From: Atherinomorus stipes | Lineage: Eukaryota > Chordata > Actinopteri > Atheriniformes > Atherinidae | NCBI GenBank assembly: GCA_023101725.1 | Contig: JALJCO010001289.1 | Span: 21,568-85,567 of the forward strand | DNA: 64,000 nucleotides | Direction of reading: 5' to 3' | Shown: positions 11,080 through 23,832 of the stretch, in pieces | How positions within the stretch are numbered: position 1 is the first letter of the stretch | Layout: every line of letters starts with the position of its first letter | The notes under the pieces: model-generated | What the model saw: the letters and a program-made list of their open reading frames with translations, nothing else | Told to the model about the DNA's origin: nothing | Database searches by the model: none | Position numbers and translations under genes: made by a program

Positions 11080-12260
11080 ATCACAACAACAACTAGAAAA
11101 GCCCTCGGAGAGCGCAGACCTCCACCAAGCAGCTGGACTCCCTTATTTTTGTGTATTCTGGATCATAGTATCCAGAATTTTTTTCTAGATCCGGATTAAC
11201 TTTCGAAACATTATAGAACTCATTGAGATCCTTTTTTGTAATTTTGTACCAAACACTCGGGCCATTTGTATGGAGTTATATGGCAAAATTCCAAAAATTT
11301 GGCCTACTAGGGTGATGTTCATGTGAGACTGTTTAGCCGTTGGTAAGGAGGTTTGATGTTCACCATTGGGTGTCGGTCAAAACACACAGGACTCACTTGT
11401 ACAGTTACAGTAACTGTCTTTACTGGTCACTCTTAATCACAACAGCACAGTAATGCAACAGATGACAGGCTTACAGGTGAGGAGTTCCAGGGCCAGTTAA
11501 GGTGAATGCCTGGATAGAAGTGAGTGTGGTCTATAAACACAGAAATACCAAGCCATGAGGAACATTTGTCCGGCAAATAAACACATTCAAAGTATTAATT
11601 ATTACTCATAAATCCCTTACAGTTATGACTAAACATGCATGTGTTGAAGGCTAACAGTCACAGTAACTGGCATGTAACAGATCAGCTGGCTTAATAATAT
11701 AAAAAGGCACATGGTGAATAGAGGAACACTTCAGAATGAACAAATCAGCTAAATAACATTAAAGGCTAAATAAACATCATGTTCAGGCAGAAATACAACT
11801 AGTTACTTACAATTTTTCACAGACGCACACAGTTCATCATATTCAACTGGCTAGAAGTCTGTCCAACAGTCTTCTGTCCTCATGCACACTGCTGCTCATA
11901 TGTTACATTTCTGCGTCCTGATATCATGTGCTCAGTAGCGCAGCTGCACACTTCTGCCACAAGGGGCCACTCACACCTCATCAACATCCTTTCCAACATG
12001 GCCGATCTCACAATGATAAAGAATCCTTCAAAAAATTCCTGGATCTAGAAGGTGATCCGGATCACCACCAAAGTTTAATGGGTTCGTCCTTGGGCTGAGG
12101 ATCACGGCTGGTTAAAATTTCAGGTTAATCTGTCCAGTTTTTTTTCCATAAAGTTGCTGACGGACTGACGGACGGACAGACGGACTGACAGGCCGATGGA
12201 CGGACAGACAAACCAACGCTACCGAAAACATTACCTCCTTGGCGGCGGTCCTGGCCTTGG
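11080..12260. repeat. Copy of repeat R1 (CCAAGGAGGTAATG family), disrupted
   Basis: Bases 12000-12260 contain ACAATGATAAAGAATCCTTC, GGTGATCCGGATCACCACC, AAGTTGCTGACGGAC and a right end CATTACCTCCTTGGCGG. All of these recur in the copy split at 24000-27532. Bases 11080-11330 look like the opposite end of a related copy (GCAGACCTCCACC). The middle (11340-11990) is unassigned. R1 is non-coding. Confidence 0.6.
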
Positions 12261-12329
12261 TCTGAATAATTCACAGCAACCTTTAAACTTTAGCATTATT
12301 GTTTATTAAATCTGTCTTTGCTGTTGGTG

Positions 12330-12640
12330 AAATCCAGGGTGCTCTATGGTGATGCAGCCATGCAGATGCAGCCTCGTCTTCTGCAAGGATGAGGAAGACT
12401 GCACGGCCCAAGACTCGGGCCCCCAGCAGCCACCCAGAGGCCCGGACCCCAGCCACCTCCCCAAAGGGACAGACGTGCATCCCCCCAGAGGGCGGCAGAG
12501 GGTGGCCACAAGCCCCCTGCAGTCTCAGGGCCCAGGCCCCAGACCACAGGTCTCCAGGTATCTCCGTATCACTCCGCCTCCTCTCCACGAGAGCACCATG
12601 TTTCATCAGATGAGGACCATAGAGAGTCATTGACAAGGGA
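12330..12640. other. GC-rich segment, unassigned
   Basis: Sharply higher GC content than its surroundings, with runs such as CCCCCAGAGGGCGGC. Open frames occur on both strands here (the longest is 138 codons, minus strand 12283-12699), as expected of GC-rich DNA with few stops. No domain is visible. It could be a promoter-like or untranslated region of a retroelement, or a host CpG island fragment. Confidence 0.3.
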
Positions 12641-12844
12641 AGCACATGGTAACAAGCGTGCCCTCTGGTCCCACCCACCAAACCTCGGTCATAGTACACC
12701 AGTGCTAACAGTAGTGCTTACTAGTAGCGCCTGCTATTCTACGACAAGACTGAATTACGGTAAACGATCCTTTCACACAGTATTAAAGTACTTGGAGTCT
12801 GACTAAAAAGGGACCAAAAGTCACTGGGAATTTCATGCCAGTGG

Positions 12845-13020
12845 CACTTTAAAGATAACCTGCCAGCGAGTAGGTTATGTTCACAGAGTCTGTTTCCATT
12901 GTGATTGAATCAGAGTTTCAGATACCCCTCTTTTTGGAACAGGTGACTTGGAGTTTCCCTCATCTCAGGGTTATTATACTCAGAGTTCACCACATAATCT
13001 GCTTTCTGGAATACCCCCTC
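12845..13020. repeat. End fragment related to the 40301-41762 element
   Basis: The order CAGAGTCTGTTTCCATTGTGA, TACCCCTCTTTTTGGAACAG and CTCAGGGTTAT follows the right arm of the 40301-41762 element at about 41560-41740. Only one side is present and its end is diverged. Confidence 0.45.
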
Positions 13021-14245
13021 AATCTGACCTTGTGTTAGCTGATGTGCGTTGTTGTAATCCGGTCATTTCCTCTTTTTTTCATATTTTTGTATTTATGCTT
13101 ACACATGGATTTAACTGAAACTACATCATGTTTTATGCATGTGTTCAAGTGTTCTTAAGGTTTGGTGCTTTGCTGCTGCAGCTGCTTCAATATTTGACAC
13201 TGACAGCAAATGTAGCAAAGGATTGTTGGCTTTTGGCAAACTTTAGAGTTTACTGAAGACAACCAGAGTGGAGGTTGGAGAAAGTCTTTAGGAGCCCTGA
13301 GATTGCTTTTGCTGTGAATTGCCGGAATAAATTGATAGAACTAAATTAAGCTGAATTAGAGGCATGGCACCCGAGTTTATTACTACTTTAATACTTAAAG
13401 GTGATAACTACAAATTTTTTATCAAAACAATAAAAAAATGTCCACAGAACATCCAAAAAGTATCAATTTTACCCCCGCTCCGCACCCCCAATTCTTATAT
13501 CATATGAATAATTGTTTTATCAATTTTGACAGGTCTAAAAAATACATTTACATTGGATTAAGTGCCAATGTTGGAAATAGCATTAGCTCTGGAGTTGCTA
13601 TTTCAATTGTTATGTGTAGAAATAGCATCTTGTGTTACATTTCTCAAATTCATGCCGACAAAAAATGAAGCAGGACGAGAGTAAAGGTAGCAAAGGGGCT
13701 CAAAAGCTACATGGAGGTTGCCACTTTCCTCCTGGACATGCAAGTTAAACATTTGCCAATTCTAATTAACAGTTAACATTGCTAATGCTAATGGGTAAGT
13801 GGGTGTTAGTGTGCCACTTGCTGGTGGGGAGGAATTAAACTTGTCGCTATCACCTTTACAGTAATTAATTTAAAGAAAAGATGTGGCTGGGCTTCAAGTT
13901 ATATTAAGCAAGAACACACATTTCCACCACATTTTTAGCTTTGATTACTTAATCAAAAAGGCAACCTCCTGCATTAATTTATGATGTCAAGTTCCTGACA
14001 AAACAGATGACATGAGAACAGCTCTTCTCACTGTCATATGATATAAAAGCGGCTGGCATCAACGTTGGGTGATAAAATTCCAGGTGCTGGAAATCCCATT
14101 CCAGTTAGCAGATTTATTGGGTGGGGCTGACTAACTCATCAACAAACACATCAGGAGAAAAGATCCTACAACTTGTTTAACTTTAGCAGAGGTACTGCTA
14201 CGCACACACTCATTCATTTTGTGCACATACAAGCACACACTGATA
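13021..14245. other. No recognisable feature
   Basis: AT-rich. A 76-codon frame at 13438-13668 has no recognisable domain. Nothing else seen. Confidence 0.4.
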
Positions 14246-14253
14246 TTATAGAC

Positions 14254-15633
14254 CAGGGGTCGGCAACCCAAAATGTTCAAAGAGCCATATTGGACCAAAA
14301 AAACGAAAAACAAATCTGTCTGGAGCCGCAAAAATGTAAAAGTCTTAAATAAGCCGGTCGGCAACCTGTTTCAGCCAAACAGCCTTTTAGACCCGTTTCC
14401 TACAATAAAGAAAACACTGGAGCATCAACTGACTTTTAACATTGATAATTAAATAAAACTTTAACGTTAAATGTGTTGCATTTAACATAAAAACGAGAAA
14501 ACGAAATTACATTTCTGCATCCAGCAAAAACATTTTAAACTAAAAAAAAAAAAAGAAAAGACGTCGGGTTGAAGGTCACTTTAAAAAAAAAAAAAAAAAA
14601 TCTATTTTAGTTGTTGTATTTATGTAGGATGGAAAAAGACACAGCTTTAATAATCTACCAGCAGCAAACCAAACACGCTGTCTGTGCTTTTACTGGCGCG
14701 TGCAGTAAGCGGTCTACCCGAAAAATGAAATTACTGTTTCACAAAATATGAACATAGCTACGCAAAATAATCTGGTCAGCAGTGAAAACAAATAAATCTG
14801 CCCACGCAGCGCTGAACATGCTCAGTGCATCAGACACTTTTCTTCTCTATCGTCGGCCTACCTGGCTGGAGAAGTGATCAAAGCGCAGCATGACAGGGTC
14901 GGAGTGAACAAATAAGCTTTTGCTCGTTTATTATTCACTTTAAATGCCAGAACTGCAGCAACAGCGCAACAGAGACGCTCCGCTCTGAGGCGTTCATGGG
15001 ATAGTGCGCCAGGAGGAAAGTTCAGCGCTCCGCGGCACGTCCACACTCAGTGATATTCTTTGTTTGTAATTAATTCCGTTTTTAATGTTTAATTCCGTGA
15101 TTGCTGATTCAATAGGGCTGTATCATGCTATGCTGCACAATAGCGGCACGTGAGCATGAAGTGCAGTTATTAACACTGATTGGCTGCGTAAAGGTTTGTG
15201 AGACGCATCGTAGCGTGCTGGACAGTTACTCGCTGTTTTACTGCAGGTACCTGCTTGTTACACCTGACACTCAATGGGCTGCTTTGCAAAATGGTAAAAT
15301 ATAAATTATGTCTTTATTTTAATAGTTGAGTTGGATTTTATTTCACGTGCTGCATTTGCAGTGCTCGGAGAACTCGGGAAAAGTGCGCAACTGTACATGA
15401 ATCCCTCAGAGGGATCATCATAATACTCAAATTTAGAATAAGATAAGAAACTTTATTGTCTCTCAAGGGGACATTTGTCTTGGTCTTTTAGAATCACATT
15501 ATTAAAGTGAACCAACCAAAATACAATACACTTTAGTAGAATAGTCATTAATTCATTTTCCAATGCCAGGGAGCCGCAACAGAGGGACTAAAGAGCCGCA
15601 TGCGGCTCCGGAGCCGCGGGTTGCCGACCCCTG
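14254..15633. mobile_element. Non-autonomous hAT element with perfect 8-bp target duplication
   Basis: The termini are CAGGGGTCGGCAACCC and its inverse GGGTTGCCGACCCCTG, the form known from many vertebrate hAT families. The flanks are TTATAGAC at 14246-14253 and again at 15634-15641, an exact 8-bp duplication as expected for hAT. The 1380-bp interior has no transposase frame. It contains A-rich runs and, near 15440-15480, a piece resembling the reverse of a LINE 3' end (GATAAGAAACTTTATTGTC). Confidence 0.95.
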
Positions 15634-15641
15634 TTATAGAC

Positions 15642-16064
15642 AGACATAAGCACAATAAGGTGACAGAGAGACTCACTCATGCATAGAAAGTTAACCTGGT
15701 AGAGAAACATAAACCCACATACACACTGTCACACATTATCACTTATAAGAAGGCAAATAGTAGACTTACATACACATGCACTCTGTTTAACAACCACACA
15801 CACCTCCAGCCCCTCCCTCCCTCACACACACGAGCTGTAAGCTATCCCAAGTATTGAATGTAAGATTTAATTAAAGTCATCTCGTGAGGCTGATGTAACT
15901 ACTATCACACACACAGACACACAGGTATGAGACTAAATAAAGCAACATACAGACAAATTTAAACACACAATACACAACAATCTGAACTAAAGTATACAAA
16001 AGAATCTGAAACACACAAAGAAAGAGACATATCAGTGAAACTTCATTGCTAAAATTATTTTATG

Positions 16065-16068
<4 letters not shown>
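15642..16068. repeat. Degenerate CA-rich stretch
   Basis: Repeated short ACACAC tracts embedded in otherwise unassigned sequence leading up to the CA microsatellite. No gene seen. Confidence 0.6.

Positions 16069-16124
<56 letters not shown>
16069..16124. repeat. (CA)n microsatellite
   Basis: About 28 uninterrupted CA dinucleotides. Confidence 0.98.
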
Positions 16125-16126
<2 letters not shown>

Positions 16127-16554
16127 CTAATATGTGAAGGGCATTAGATCGTTAAAAGAACAGACATACAGTGACAGTCACAGTTTAAAGTCTGCTCCCA
16201 GATTGAGGACGTACTTAATGACACAAATGTCCTGTACTGACATTGACAGTCTCAACACACAAATACACACCAGCAAATCACATTTCCCTCAGACTGAAAG
16301 AGGACGCACACACATATCATGCTGATGAGTCATGCGGTCTGTGAGTCAAACAGGCCAATAACAACATTGTGGTTGCAGGTGTCTTCTGATAAAAGACTCC
16401 ACAGTGAACATCTCCCCCTGGGGAGGCCAAATCCAGTCATCATGAATGACTCCTGGTTAGTAGTCCTGAACCCTTCCGTCAGGAATTTTTTTTTTTTTTT
16501 TAGTGGCCTGTTAAGAAATACATCAAATCATGCCTTCCCACTGATCTGGACTAG

Positions 16555-17710
16555 GGATGTGCCGGTTTAAGGTTTCAAGGTATACCACGGTATAAAAACC
16601 ATTACATTTTTCGTCATACTTTCATACCTTGACCGCGGTATGAACTTCATTCTGTCTTATAAAACACAGCGAGAGAGTGTAAGTCAGGTGTACGCCGCCT
16701 GTCCTGATGCACACTCCCAGTCAGGGTCCGATATTAACACTCCAGGTGCGAAATGCAACTAAATTTTCCTTTTGGTGAGTAAATCTCAGAGGGCTACCCA
16801 CCACATGGCGGGTAAATGTTTCTATTAAAGTAGTTACGTTTAACTTCATTTCAATGGTGGATTTCTTCTTCATGTTGCTCTGCTCTCTGTACTGTATGAG
16901 CTACGAGCATGTACACAAACACAGACACAAACACGCACTCGTGACACGAGAAGACCACCCACTATGTTACTCCTGTTTACCAACAGCTAGCGTTTAGCTC
17001 AGACTGGTTAAGTTGCGCGAACATGTGGAGATTTTTTAGCAGGAGGCAGCCTTCCATAAGAAAGCTCAGTGAACTGGAGAGTAAACCAGCAGATTAACAG
17101 CTGACCAGAAAGTTCAGTGAGACGCTTTGGAGGCGTCGCAAGACACCGGCTGCACTACGACTGGGTCCACTCCATTTACTGCCCGGAGAACTGAGTAACG
17201 AGTCAGGCGGGCGGAGTTTTCACTGTCATCCCCTCAGATTCAACAGCGTGTTGTTCCAATTTGATAAATAATGTTGATGTGCGGCCTTTCTTAAAGGTCA
17301 GTAGATAACGGTGCATTAAAATTTATCTCCTAAACAACTTCCAGTATATCTGTTTCTGTTCAGCTGCTCTAGGCAGCAAAATCATGTCACTGTCAAACTG
17401 TTTTAGTATAAAATAGTTTGATATTTTGGCCGGAAAAAAATAAGCTTGGCCGACGGATTTTTTCATCTACCGGCCAACTTGTCCGGTGAATCAAAAAGGT
17501 CATTTCAGACACTGCCCCCAGTTGGTGGTGGTAAATTCACGTTGCTTGCCAATGCCAACGCCATTAAACATCAAAGGAAGAAGTACAGATGTTCCAATAA
17601 AGGGCATTGTTCAGCCAAAATAAGTTGTTTTTATTTACCCAGACACTTAAAAACAATATTTAAGAGTGTAGTCATGATACCATTGTATACTGCCAAACCG
17701 TGATATTTTA
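16555..17710. mobile_element. Probable non-autonomous DNA transposon
   Basis: The left end reads GGGATGTGCCGGTTTAAGG followed by AAGGTATACCACGGTAT. The right end near 17670-17705 carries loosely inverse sequence (TATACTGCCAAACCGTGATA). This arrangement is common in fish hAT-like miniature elements. A GC-rich interior near 17100-17230 has no gene. No exact target duplication is found. Confidence 0.4.
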
Positions 17711-18045
17711 GCTCAAGGTTGTCCCATAGACTGTTAATAGAGAGAGACAAACCTGCTCACGTGATCTGTTGGTTTCTGAAGAGCTAAAAGTGAAGCCAGT
17801 TGGGCATGTCCCACCATCGCCATCTTGCCGTGTCACGTCTGTTGTCACGACTTCAATTTTGAACAAAGCTCATAATTCAATTGCTTTGACTAATCTTTAT
17901 TTAATCAAGGAACATCATCTTTGTGTTTTTACATGGTATATGCATTTTATATGCATTCTGTGGGAATGTAAAATTTATCTTATGATTGCAAAATCATTTA
18001 GAATAATGTATCTAAAATTATTGAAATTTATGATCACAACTGTAA

Positions 18046-18536
18046 AGGGACTAGAGGCAAGAATTGTGAAAGAATAAACATGCATTTCCAGTTTTTTAAT
18101 GCTAATGGATGATAAAGCGTTAAAAAACAAAAAGAACGAGCCCACCCACGTCTTTCTCCTTTGCCTTGAACAGGCTGTGTGCTGCATAATGCGCTGTGAT
18201 TCGGAGGCCGAATTTCCCGCACTGTCCTGCGGATGTGACTTCAATTGACGCTGCATATACTGTAAATCCTCAAATGTTTTCATACAAGAAGGAGACGGTC
18301 GCAGTGAATTCAAACACTGCAAGGGCTGGTTATGGATTCTTCTGCTGTCAGCAAACGGTCCAGATCAACTAAAAGACGCTAAAAAGTGGAACTACGAAGA
18401 AAAATCAGTGAAGTAAACAACGTTATAGCATCCGTTTGTGCACACTCCCGTGTCGGCTTGGGTGGTGGCTGCAGTTACCCGCAGCGCCAGTTGTAGCACT
18501 TGTGAATCTCATTTCTTAATCTTGCCTCTAGTCCCT
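18046..18536 (+). mobile_element. TTAA miniature element M4, copy 1
   Basis: The termini AGGGACTAGAGGCAAGA and TCTTGCCTCTAGTCCCT are inverse, flanked by GTAA (a decayed TTAA) and TTAA at 18537-18540. A second copy in the opposite orientation is at 32026-32485. Both share an internal run (CTTGAACAGGCTGTGTGCTGC). The open frames in it are not conserved between the copies. Confidence 0.85.
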
Positions 18537-18824
18537 TTAAAATAATTACAGTGGGTCAAGTTGAATGTGATAATGTCGGACAGTGAAATAAATACTGGTT
18601 TTCATTTATAGAAACTGCTGACTGTGACAAGGGGATGACATTAAATAAATCCTGGAACTTATCCTGGTCTGGAGAAGGTTAGGAATGAATTTCCAAAGTA
18701 ACTTTTACCATAACATACAGTATGCCACTATCCACTACCCCACTTGTGTGCAACCGGTCACAGATAAGTTGATCCAGGGTAACCAACATGTCCCAGCTTA
18801 ATCCTTTATCGTAGTTTTGTCTGT

Positions 18825-19190
18825 TGAAGGCGATAAAAGGCTCTGAGGAGGCTCTAAAAGACTGTTTTGAAAGAGTTGTGTGGGATGTGCTCAGTGATGA
18901 CTATGAGGAGGACATTGATCTGCTAACAGGATCGCAGACCTTTTTACAGACTACAGTGGTTTAACTTCTGTGTGGAGAGCACTGTACCCAACGGGACTGT
19001 ACGATGCTTCTCAAACAACAAACCATAGATTGCTCCTGACATTAAGGCACTTCTAAAACAAGAAAGGAGTGCCTTTTAATCAGGGGACAAAGGAGCTGAG
19101 GATTGTGCAGAAAAAGCTGAAGACAGAGCATGCAGAGCACCACAAAAATAACTGCTTGAGCACCAATTAAAACCCAAATTACACATGAAT
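18825..19190 (+). pseudogene. LINE ORF2 fragment, CR1/Rex1-type
   Basis: The plus strand resembles the segment between endonuclease and reverse transcriptase of a fish non-LTR retrotransposon. Visible are EEALKDCFERVVWDVLSDDY near 18845-18905, NFCVEST and TVRCFSNNKP near 18960-19025, then IKALLKQERSAF and a basic region. Several frameshifts and stops break it, and both ends are lost. It may be from the same family as the reverse transcriptase piece at 34872-35656, but the two regions do not overlap, so that is inference. Confidence 0.6.
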
Positions 19191-19983
19191 AACTTACTGA
19201 GTTGAAATCATTTGCTGACAGCTTCACAGGGTTTTTTATATATGACGGTTGCAGAGATTGTGTTTGTATTTTTCACTACACTACTTTTGGATTAATAAAG
19301 TATTTTTTTTTTCATTTTCATGATATGATTTAAATGGGCATAGATTATATTTTATAGTTTAAAGGTATCATAACCTAGTGTTTTACATACACAATCCTTC
19401 TTAAATTATCTTCAAATGAATTTTTTATTATAGTTGGGTGGGACGAAAATTTAATGAGCTCATTTTAACCTCTTTTTATCCCCAACTTTTGTTTGTCGCG
19501 AGAATACGCACGAGAGTTAGACTTGTCTGTAAGCGCGTTCACGAGGCAAACGTCAAATTTAAAAACAAAGTTTTATCAGGACAGAGCAAGTGAAGGAAAA
19601 TGATGTCCCAACAGAGAAAAACGTGATAAAAAAGTAATGGCACGGTTGATGGAGAGGTAAAAGGGCTGGACTCTGATGAATATAGGGAGCGGACGTCTGA
19701 CGTGAAGTTAACCAAACAGTGTTAGCTTCTGTAGCTACATTAGCAGCTTGTCCACTCATCAACCACCGTTTACTGGTCTCTGACACAAAAGATAATAAGT
19801 TACACAAGCAGCAACACTTACCGACTGCACATCCTCACTGATAAATATAATCCACTGCTCCCAGGTAGTGCTGTCCCTCCTGTTAGAGCACTGAAAACTG
19901 CTGAACTTCTGCTGAGGCAACTCAGCATGGCTATCTCCCCCCTCCTCCTCCTCGTCAGAGTTACCTGCCACGATCTACTCTGT
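19191..19983. other. No recognisable gene
   Basis: Contains a T-rich LINE-like tail near 19270-19310 (TTAATAAAGTATTTT). The rest is unassigned. Small antisense frames at 19559-19971 have no recognisable domain. Confidence 0.35.
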
Positions 19984-20270
19984 GGCAGGTAATCAGCTGC
20001 CTTTAGGTGGCACTAAAGAGGCTAGCTTAGCAGCTCGCTCGCAGCCTCTCTAGTTCACGTCATAATAGCTGATCATAACGACTCCACGGCAGGTAATCAG
20101 CTGCCTTCAGGTGGTGCTAAAGAGGCTAGCTTAGCAGCTCGCTCGCAGCCTCTCTAGTTCACGTCATAATAGCTGATCATAACGACTCCACGGCAGGTAA
20201 TCAGCTGCCTTTAGGTGGCACTAAAGAGGCTAGCTTAGCAGCTAGCAGCCTCTCTAGTTCACGTCATTCG
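19984..20270. repeat. 104-bp tandem repeat, about 2.8 copies
   Basis: Units start at 19984, 20088 and 20192 with GGCAGGTAATCAGCTGCC. Each unit contains AAAGAGGCTAGCTTAGCAGC and TCTCTAGTTCACGTCAT. The first two units differ by only a few bases; the third has lost a CTCG repeat and ends early. The high identity implies recent duplication. Confidence 0.95.
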
Positions 20271-21828
20271 GAGAAAGAAATTCAATTTGCGTACTGTGGA
20301 GAGCGCATGCTTGTGGCCGATTCTGGTGAGAAGAGAGAGCCCGCACTCAAAGACAAAGTCACTTTCACTCCCCGGAGTTTCTGGCACGTTATAACTGAGG
20401 TCCCGTTCCAGTACACATGTTTTAACGTGAAAAAGTGGGATTTCCGGGTGATGACTCCTTTAATTATTTAATATTTAGAAACAGTTGAAATCTGAGACTT
20501 TCTGAATCCAAGTGTCACATCATCATTATTTCAACATATTGTACTGTCTGTGTAAATAAGTTGTGATGGATAAGGGAGTAATTTCAGTCATTTTAGGTTA
20601 CGAATTTTGAAGCACAATCTGCCAGAATAATTCCGTGATTTTCTGACACAACTGTGTAAAACTTGTAGGATTGTTTAAATCTATCCAAATAATACAGCAA
20701 AGAAGCTAGTGGTGGTCTTTAAACATTGATTAAAATTTGTCACGTCAGTTAGTAAAGCACAAAATACATTAAGTAACCACCGAGCTATTGGTGGAGCTCA
20801 AACCGAAAAAAGAAACATGAAAGAGCTATTCATGCTTCTGCATAAATTATATGCTAGCAGTTTCACTTTCTCTCTCTCTCACTCTCACACACATTCACAC
20901 ACCTGTGACAACCCTTTTCCTCTGATTTAGTGTGGCCAGCAGACAGATCTCTACAGGAGCTGATTTAGGTTGTATTTTAATTAGAGCTTTTTTTAATGAA
21001 CTACAATTTCCTTTCAACAGTAGACCTTGATAACATGACTTACTTCCCTTCACTACCTTTAATACCAGGCACCATTAGATGACTGGTACAGGACCACTTA
21101 CAGTGTGACAGAGGTGCTGCAGACATGCAGGGGGGGGGGGAGGAGGTGATGGGATTCATACCAAAAAGAGCTAAAGAAGTTCTAAATCCATTGTCTCTAC
21201 AGAGTAATATAGAGGGCAGGGGAGTTCACTGATAAATAGTGTAGTCTATTTCAATGCTACAGAGACAAGTGAGGATGAAGTACCATAGGAATATTTGTCT
21301 GTGGTGGGAAATGTGACCCCAACAAACAGTTACCTAAACACAACAGCCTTTAAACCTGAACTGCAGCACAATGTTCTTTTTGCACATTACTAACTTCATG
21401 TAATGGCTTTTACACTTCTCTCAATTGTAGTAGATGAGCAGTGTAAGAGAATACAGTCACATTTGAGATCTAGCTCAGACTTCAACAAACCATCTATGTA
21501 TGAAAACAGCACAAGGCTGGTTTGTTTGTATAAATCTGCAACCTAGTTAACACAGAGGACTCCTCAGAATTCTTCACATCAGCTGCAGATTGAGGTTTCT
21601 GGATAAACACTGTATAATTTATGGGCCCATGTATTATTTTGCTACATAATTCATGAAATATAACCCACAGCTAATACGTGAATTAACTTGGATCAATGAA
21701 TATATAATTTCTGGCTTGAATGGACAGAGTAGGCAGTATTATGGTGCACAACAAACTTCTGACACTCTAGCTTAAGAGGACTGAACTTTTATTTTGGTTT
21801 TAACATTCATGCTGTGTCTAAGTCAGTG
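20271..21828. other. No recognisable gene
   Basis: Near 20440-20465 the sequence GGGTGATGACTCCTTTAA resembles the end of a TTAA miniature element (compare 28507 and 29380-29400), so the 104-bp repeat may lie inside one. A G11 run sits at 21130-21140. The remainder is unassigned AT-rich DNA. Confidence 0.35.
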
Positions 21829-22009
21829 GGCTATATGCACAACTCCACTGCTTCCTGAAGTTGGTAGGGCTCCTTTGTTTCCTGTCTTTCATTATTGGAC
21901 AAACTGATTAATCCAGGTGTGTCTGGCCATTATCTTTGTGCAAACTGAGGTCAGGCACACCTGGATTAATCAGTTTGTCCAATAATGAAAGACAGGAAAC
22001 AGAGGAGCA
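21829..22009. repeat. Foldback element F, copy 2 (right end missing)
   Basis: Starts GGGCTATATGCACAACTCCA and runs through the palindrome (GGACAAACTGATTAATCCAG mirrored by CTGGATTAATCAGTTTGTCC). It stops before the terminal ~35 bp of the right arm. Confidence 0.85.
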
Positions 22010-22037
22010 CTACTACTTTTGCTTATCCTTCTGTTAA

Positions 22038-22150
22038 AGGCAGGGTGGATGATGTTTTCCAGGAACATTTTTTACTTTATTGCTTAAAATCTCCTTCACA
22101 CCCCAATTGCAGACAATGAAATGCTCTGACACACTACGTCGTAGTCTGAC
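22038..22150 (+). repeat. M1 end fragment, copy 2
   Basis: After TTAA at 22034-22037 the first ~110 bp match the M1 end (AGGCAGGGTGGATGATG, CACCCCAATTGCAGAC, ATGCTCTGACAC). Homology then stops, so this is either a truncated copy or a related family sharing the end. Confidence 0.65.
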
Positions 22151-22989
22151 GCACTACGGAAGCTGCAGCAGACGAGATCACGTGTTCTCTTTTTCTTTCT
22201 TTCTTTGTTTTAAATCAATAGCCAACCCCTTTTTTGCTTGTCCTGGTTTGTCCACAGCTAGTTCGCTCTTAGCACAATGTAAACAGCTAATTTCTTCTTC
22301 TACGCTTGCATTATCAGCAGAGTAGGCGCTGAACGCTCTGGCTTCTGTAGTGTTGTGAACTCGCACAAATGCGCAAATAGAAACTGCAATGTAGTACTGT
22401 TTAGGCTATAAAAATATACTAAATGATGTGGTTTGGAGTAAATTATGGACGCTACCCGCTCAGGACACTTGGATTACATTGGACAAGCAGTATGGAGGAA
22501 TATTGCCAAGTTTTTGTGGACCTTTATGGACCTTTTTTGGTTTAGTCGCCTGTGAACTCCATTATATGAAAGTTGGGGGAAAACAAAAACCTGTCCGATC
22601 TCCGGCTGCATTTGCGATATTAAAGTGCTCCACAGTCTTGCTCAGCATGAAGGTCAGTAGAAAATGAACGCACATCATTCTATGGGTGTACTATTCCTTT
22701 ACTGTAAAGACTGAAATGACTGTATAAAGGGGCATCTAGTCATTCACCAATTGCAAAATCATATCCACTGCCAACAGTGCTAGTCTTATCAATTCTCACA
22801 ATTAAAATGAAATGGTCTGCTAAGAAGCAAAATTGAAGTCACTTTAGATACCTGCCTTTACAGGAGTTCTCGATCAGGTTGTTGACTTTGCAGCAAAGAA
22901 TTGACTATTACATCAGCAGCAGAAACACACTACACAGATTTAACATGCATCTGAAGAGATGCATATGTGATGGATTAGAGATGTGTCTT
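22151..22989. other. No recognisable gene
   Basis: Unassigned. Could be the interior of a TTAA element starting at 22038, but no inverse terminus with a matching TTAA flank is evident before 22690. Confidence 0.35.
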
Positions 22990-23832
22990 CTTGTTGATGG
23001 ATGCACTTGTAGCCAAAGGTTGGCCATTAAATTACAGTTTTTATAATGCACTGCCCGTCCAACAAAGGTCACGTTTCGTTAGACTGCCTTTAGCTTTAAT
23101 TATGGCAGTATTCATTGTGGCATTGTTTTAATAAGCTTCTGCAATGTCACAAGATTTTATTTCCATACAGAATTGCATTACTTTTTGTCCCACATCTTGT
23201 AATAACAGGAGAGGTTTTTTATAAGAGTATTTTATAACAGTCAAAAATGTGACAGATACAGTACATACCATCACAACAAAAAATAGTAATACCACTGTGC
23301 AATGACCAAAAAGGTATAGGCTGAAGCCTAAGCTTATATTGCATATCCTTCATACAAATTTCAAATTATGGATTCACATCAATACCTTAAAGGAAAGAAA
23401 AGAAAACGAGGAAAACCAAAATATGATAAAGAATGAAAAATAACAGTTTATTAAGTGACCGTGGACCTTTTTTGTCATTTATGCATACCTCATTCACACA
23501 TGCCTAAAACTGCCTCTGAAGGCCAGAAAGCCTTGGAAGTCCACAGCAACAGAACAGAGACTGGTCCCCATGGGAAACAATCACAAGGATGCCGGGCATC
23601 CCGTGCATCCCCGACTGCCCCAATCGAGTTAAGGCATTGTGCAAAGTCTTCTCCAGCACATCCCAAAGATTTTTCAGTGGGGTTCAGGTCTGGACTCTGT
23701 TGTGGAAAATGATGTCTCATGCTCTTGAACTACTCTTTACCAATCTGTGCCCTGTCATTGTCATCTTGGAATATGGCCATGCAATCAGGAGAGATGGAAT
23801 AACCTCTTAATTCAGTATATTTAGGCAATGCA
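22990..23832 (-). pseudogene. Tc1-like transposon relic with DDE C-terminal block
   Basis: The minus strand near 23690 reads SPDLNPTEKSLG. This is the SPDLNPIE-type block that holds the last catalytic acidic residue of Tc1/mariner transposases (DD34E). Stretches on either side (GGCATTGTTTTAATAAGCTTC near 23120, GGAATAACCTCTTAATTCAG near 23795) match a common fish Tc1 family I recognise. Bases about 23205-23630 do not fit, so the copy carries an insertion or replacement. The N-terminal helix-turn-helix region is absent. Confidence 0.7.

Noticed and set aside
14254..15633. Possible hAT transposase inside the CAGGGG element
   Set aside because: No BED, DGW, DNAAN or RW motifs are readable in any frame; the element is non-autonomous.
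17975..18322. 115-codon minus-strand frame shared in part with 32186-32410
   Set aside because: The shared sequence is the M4 miniature element; the frame is not kept between the two copies.
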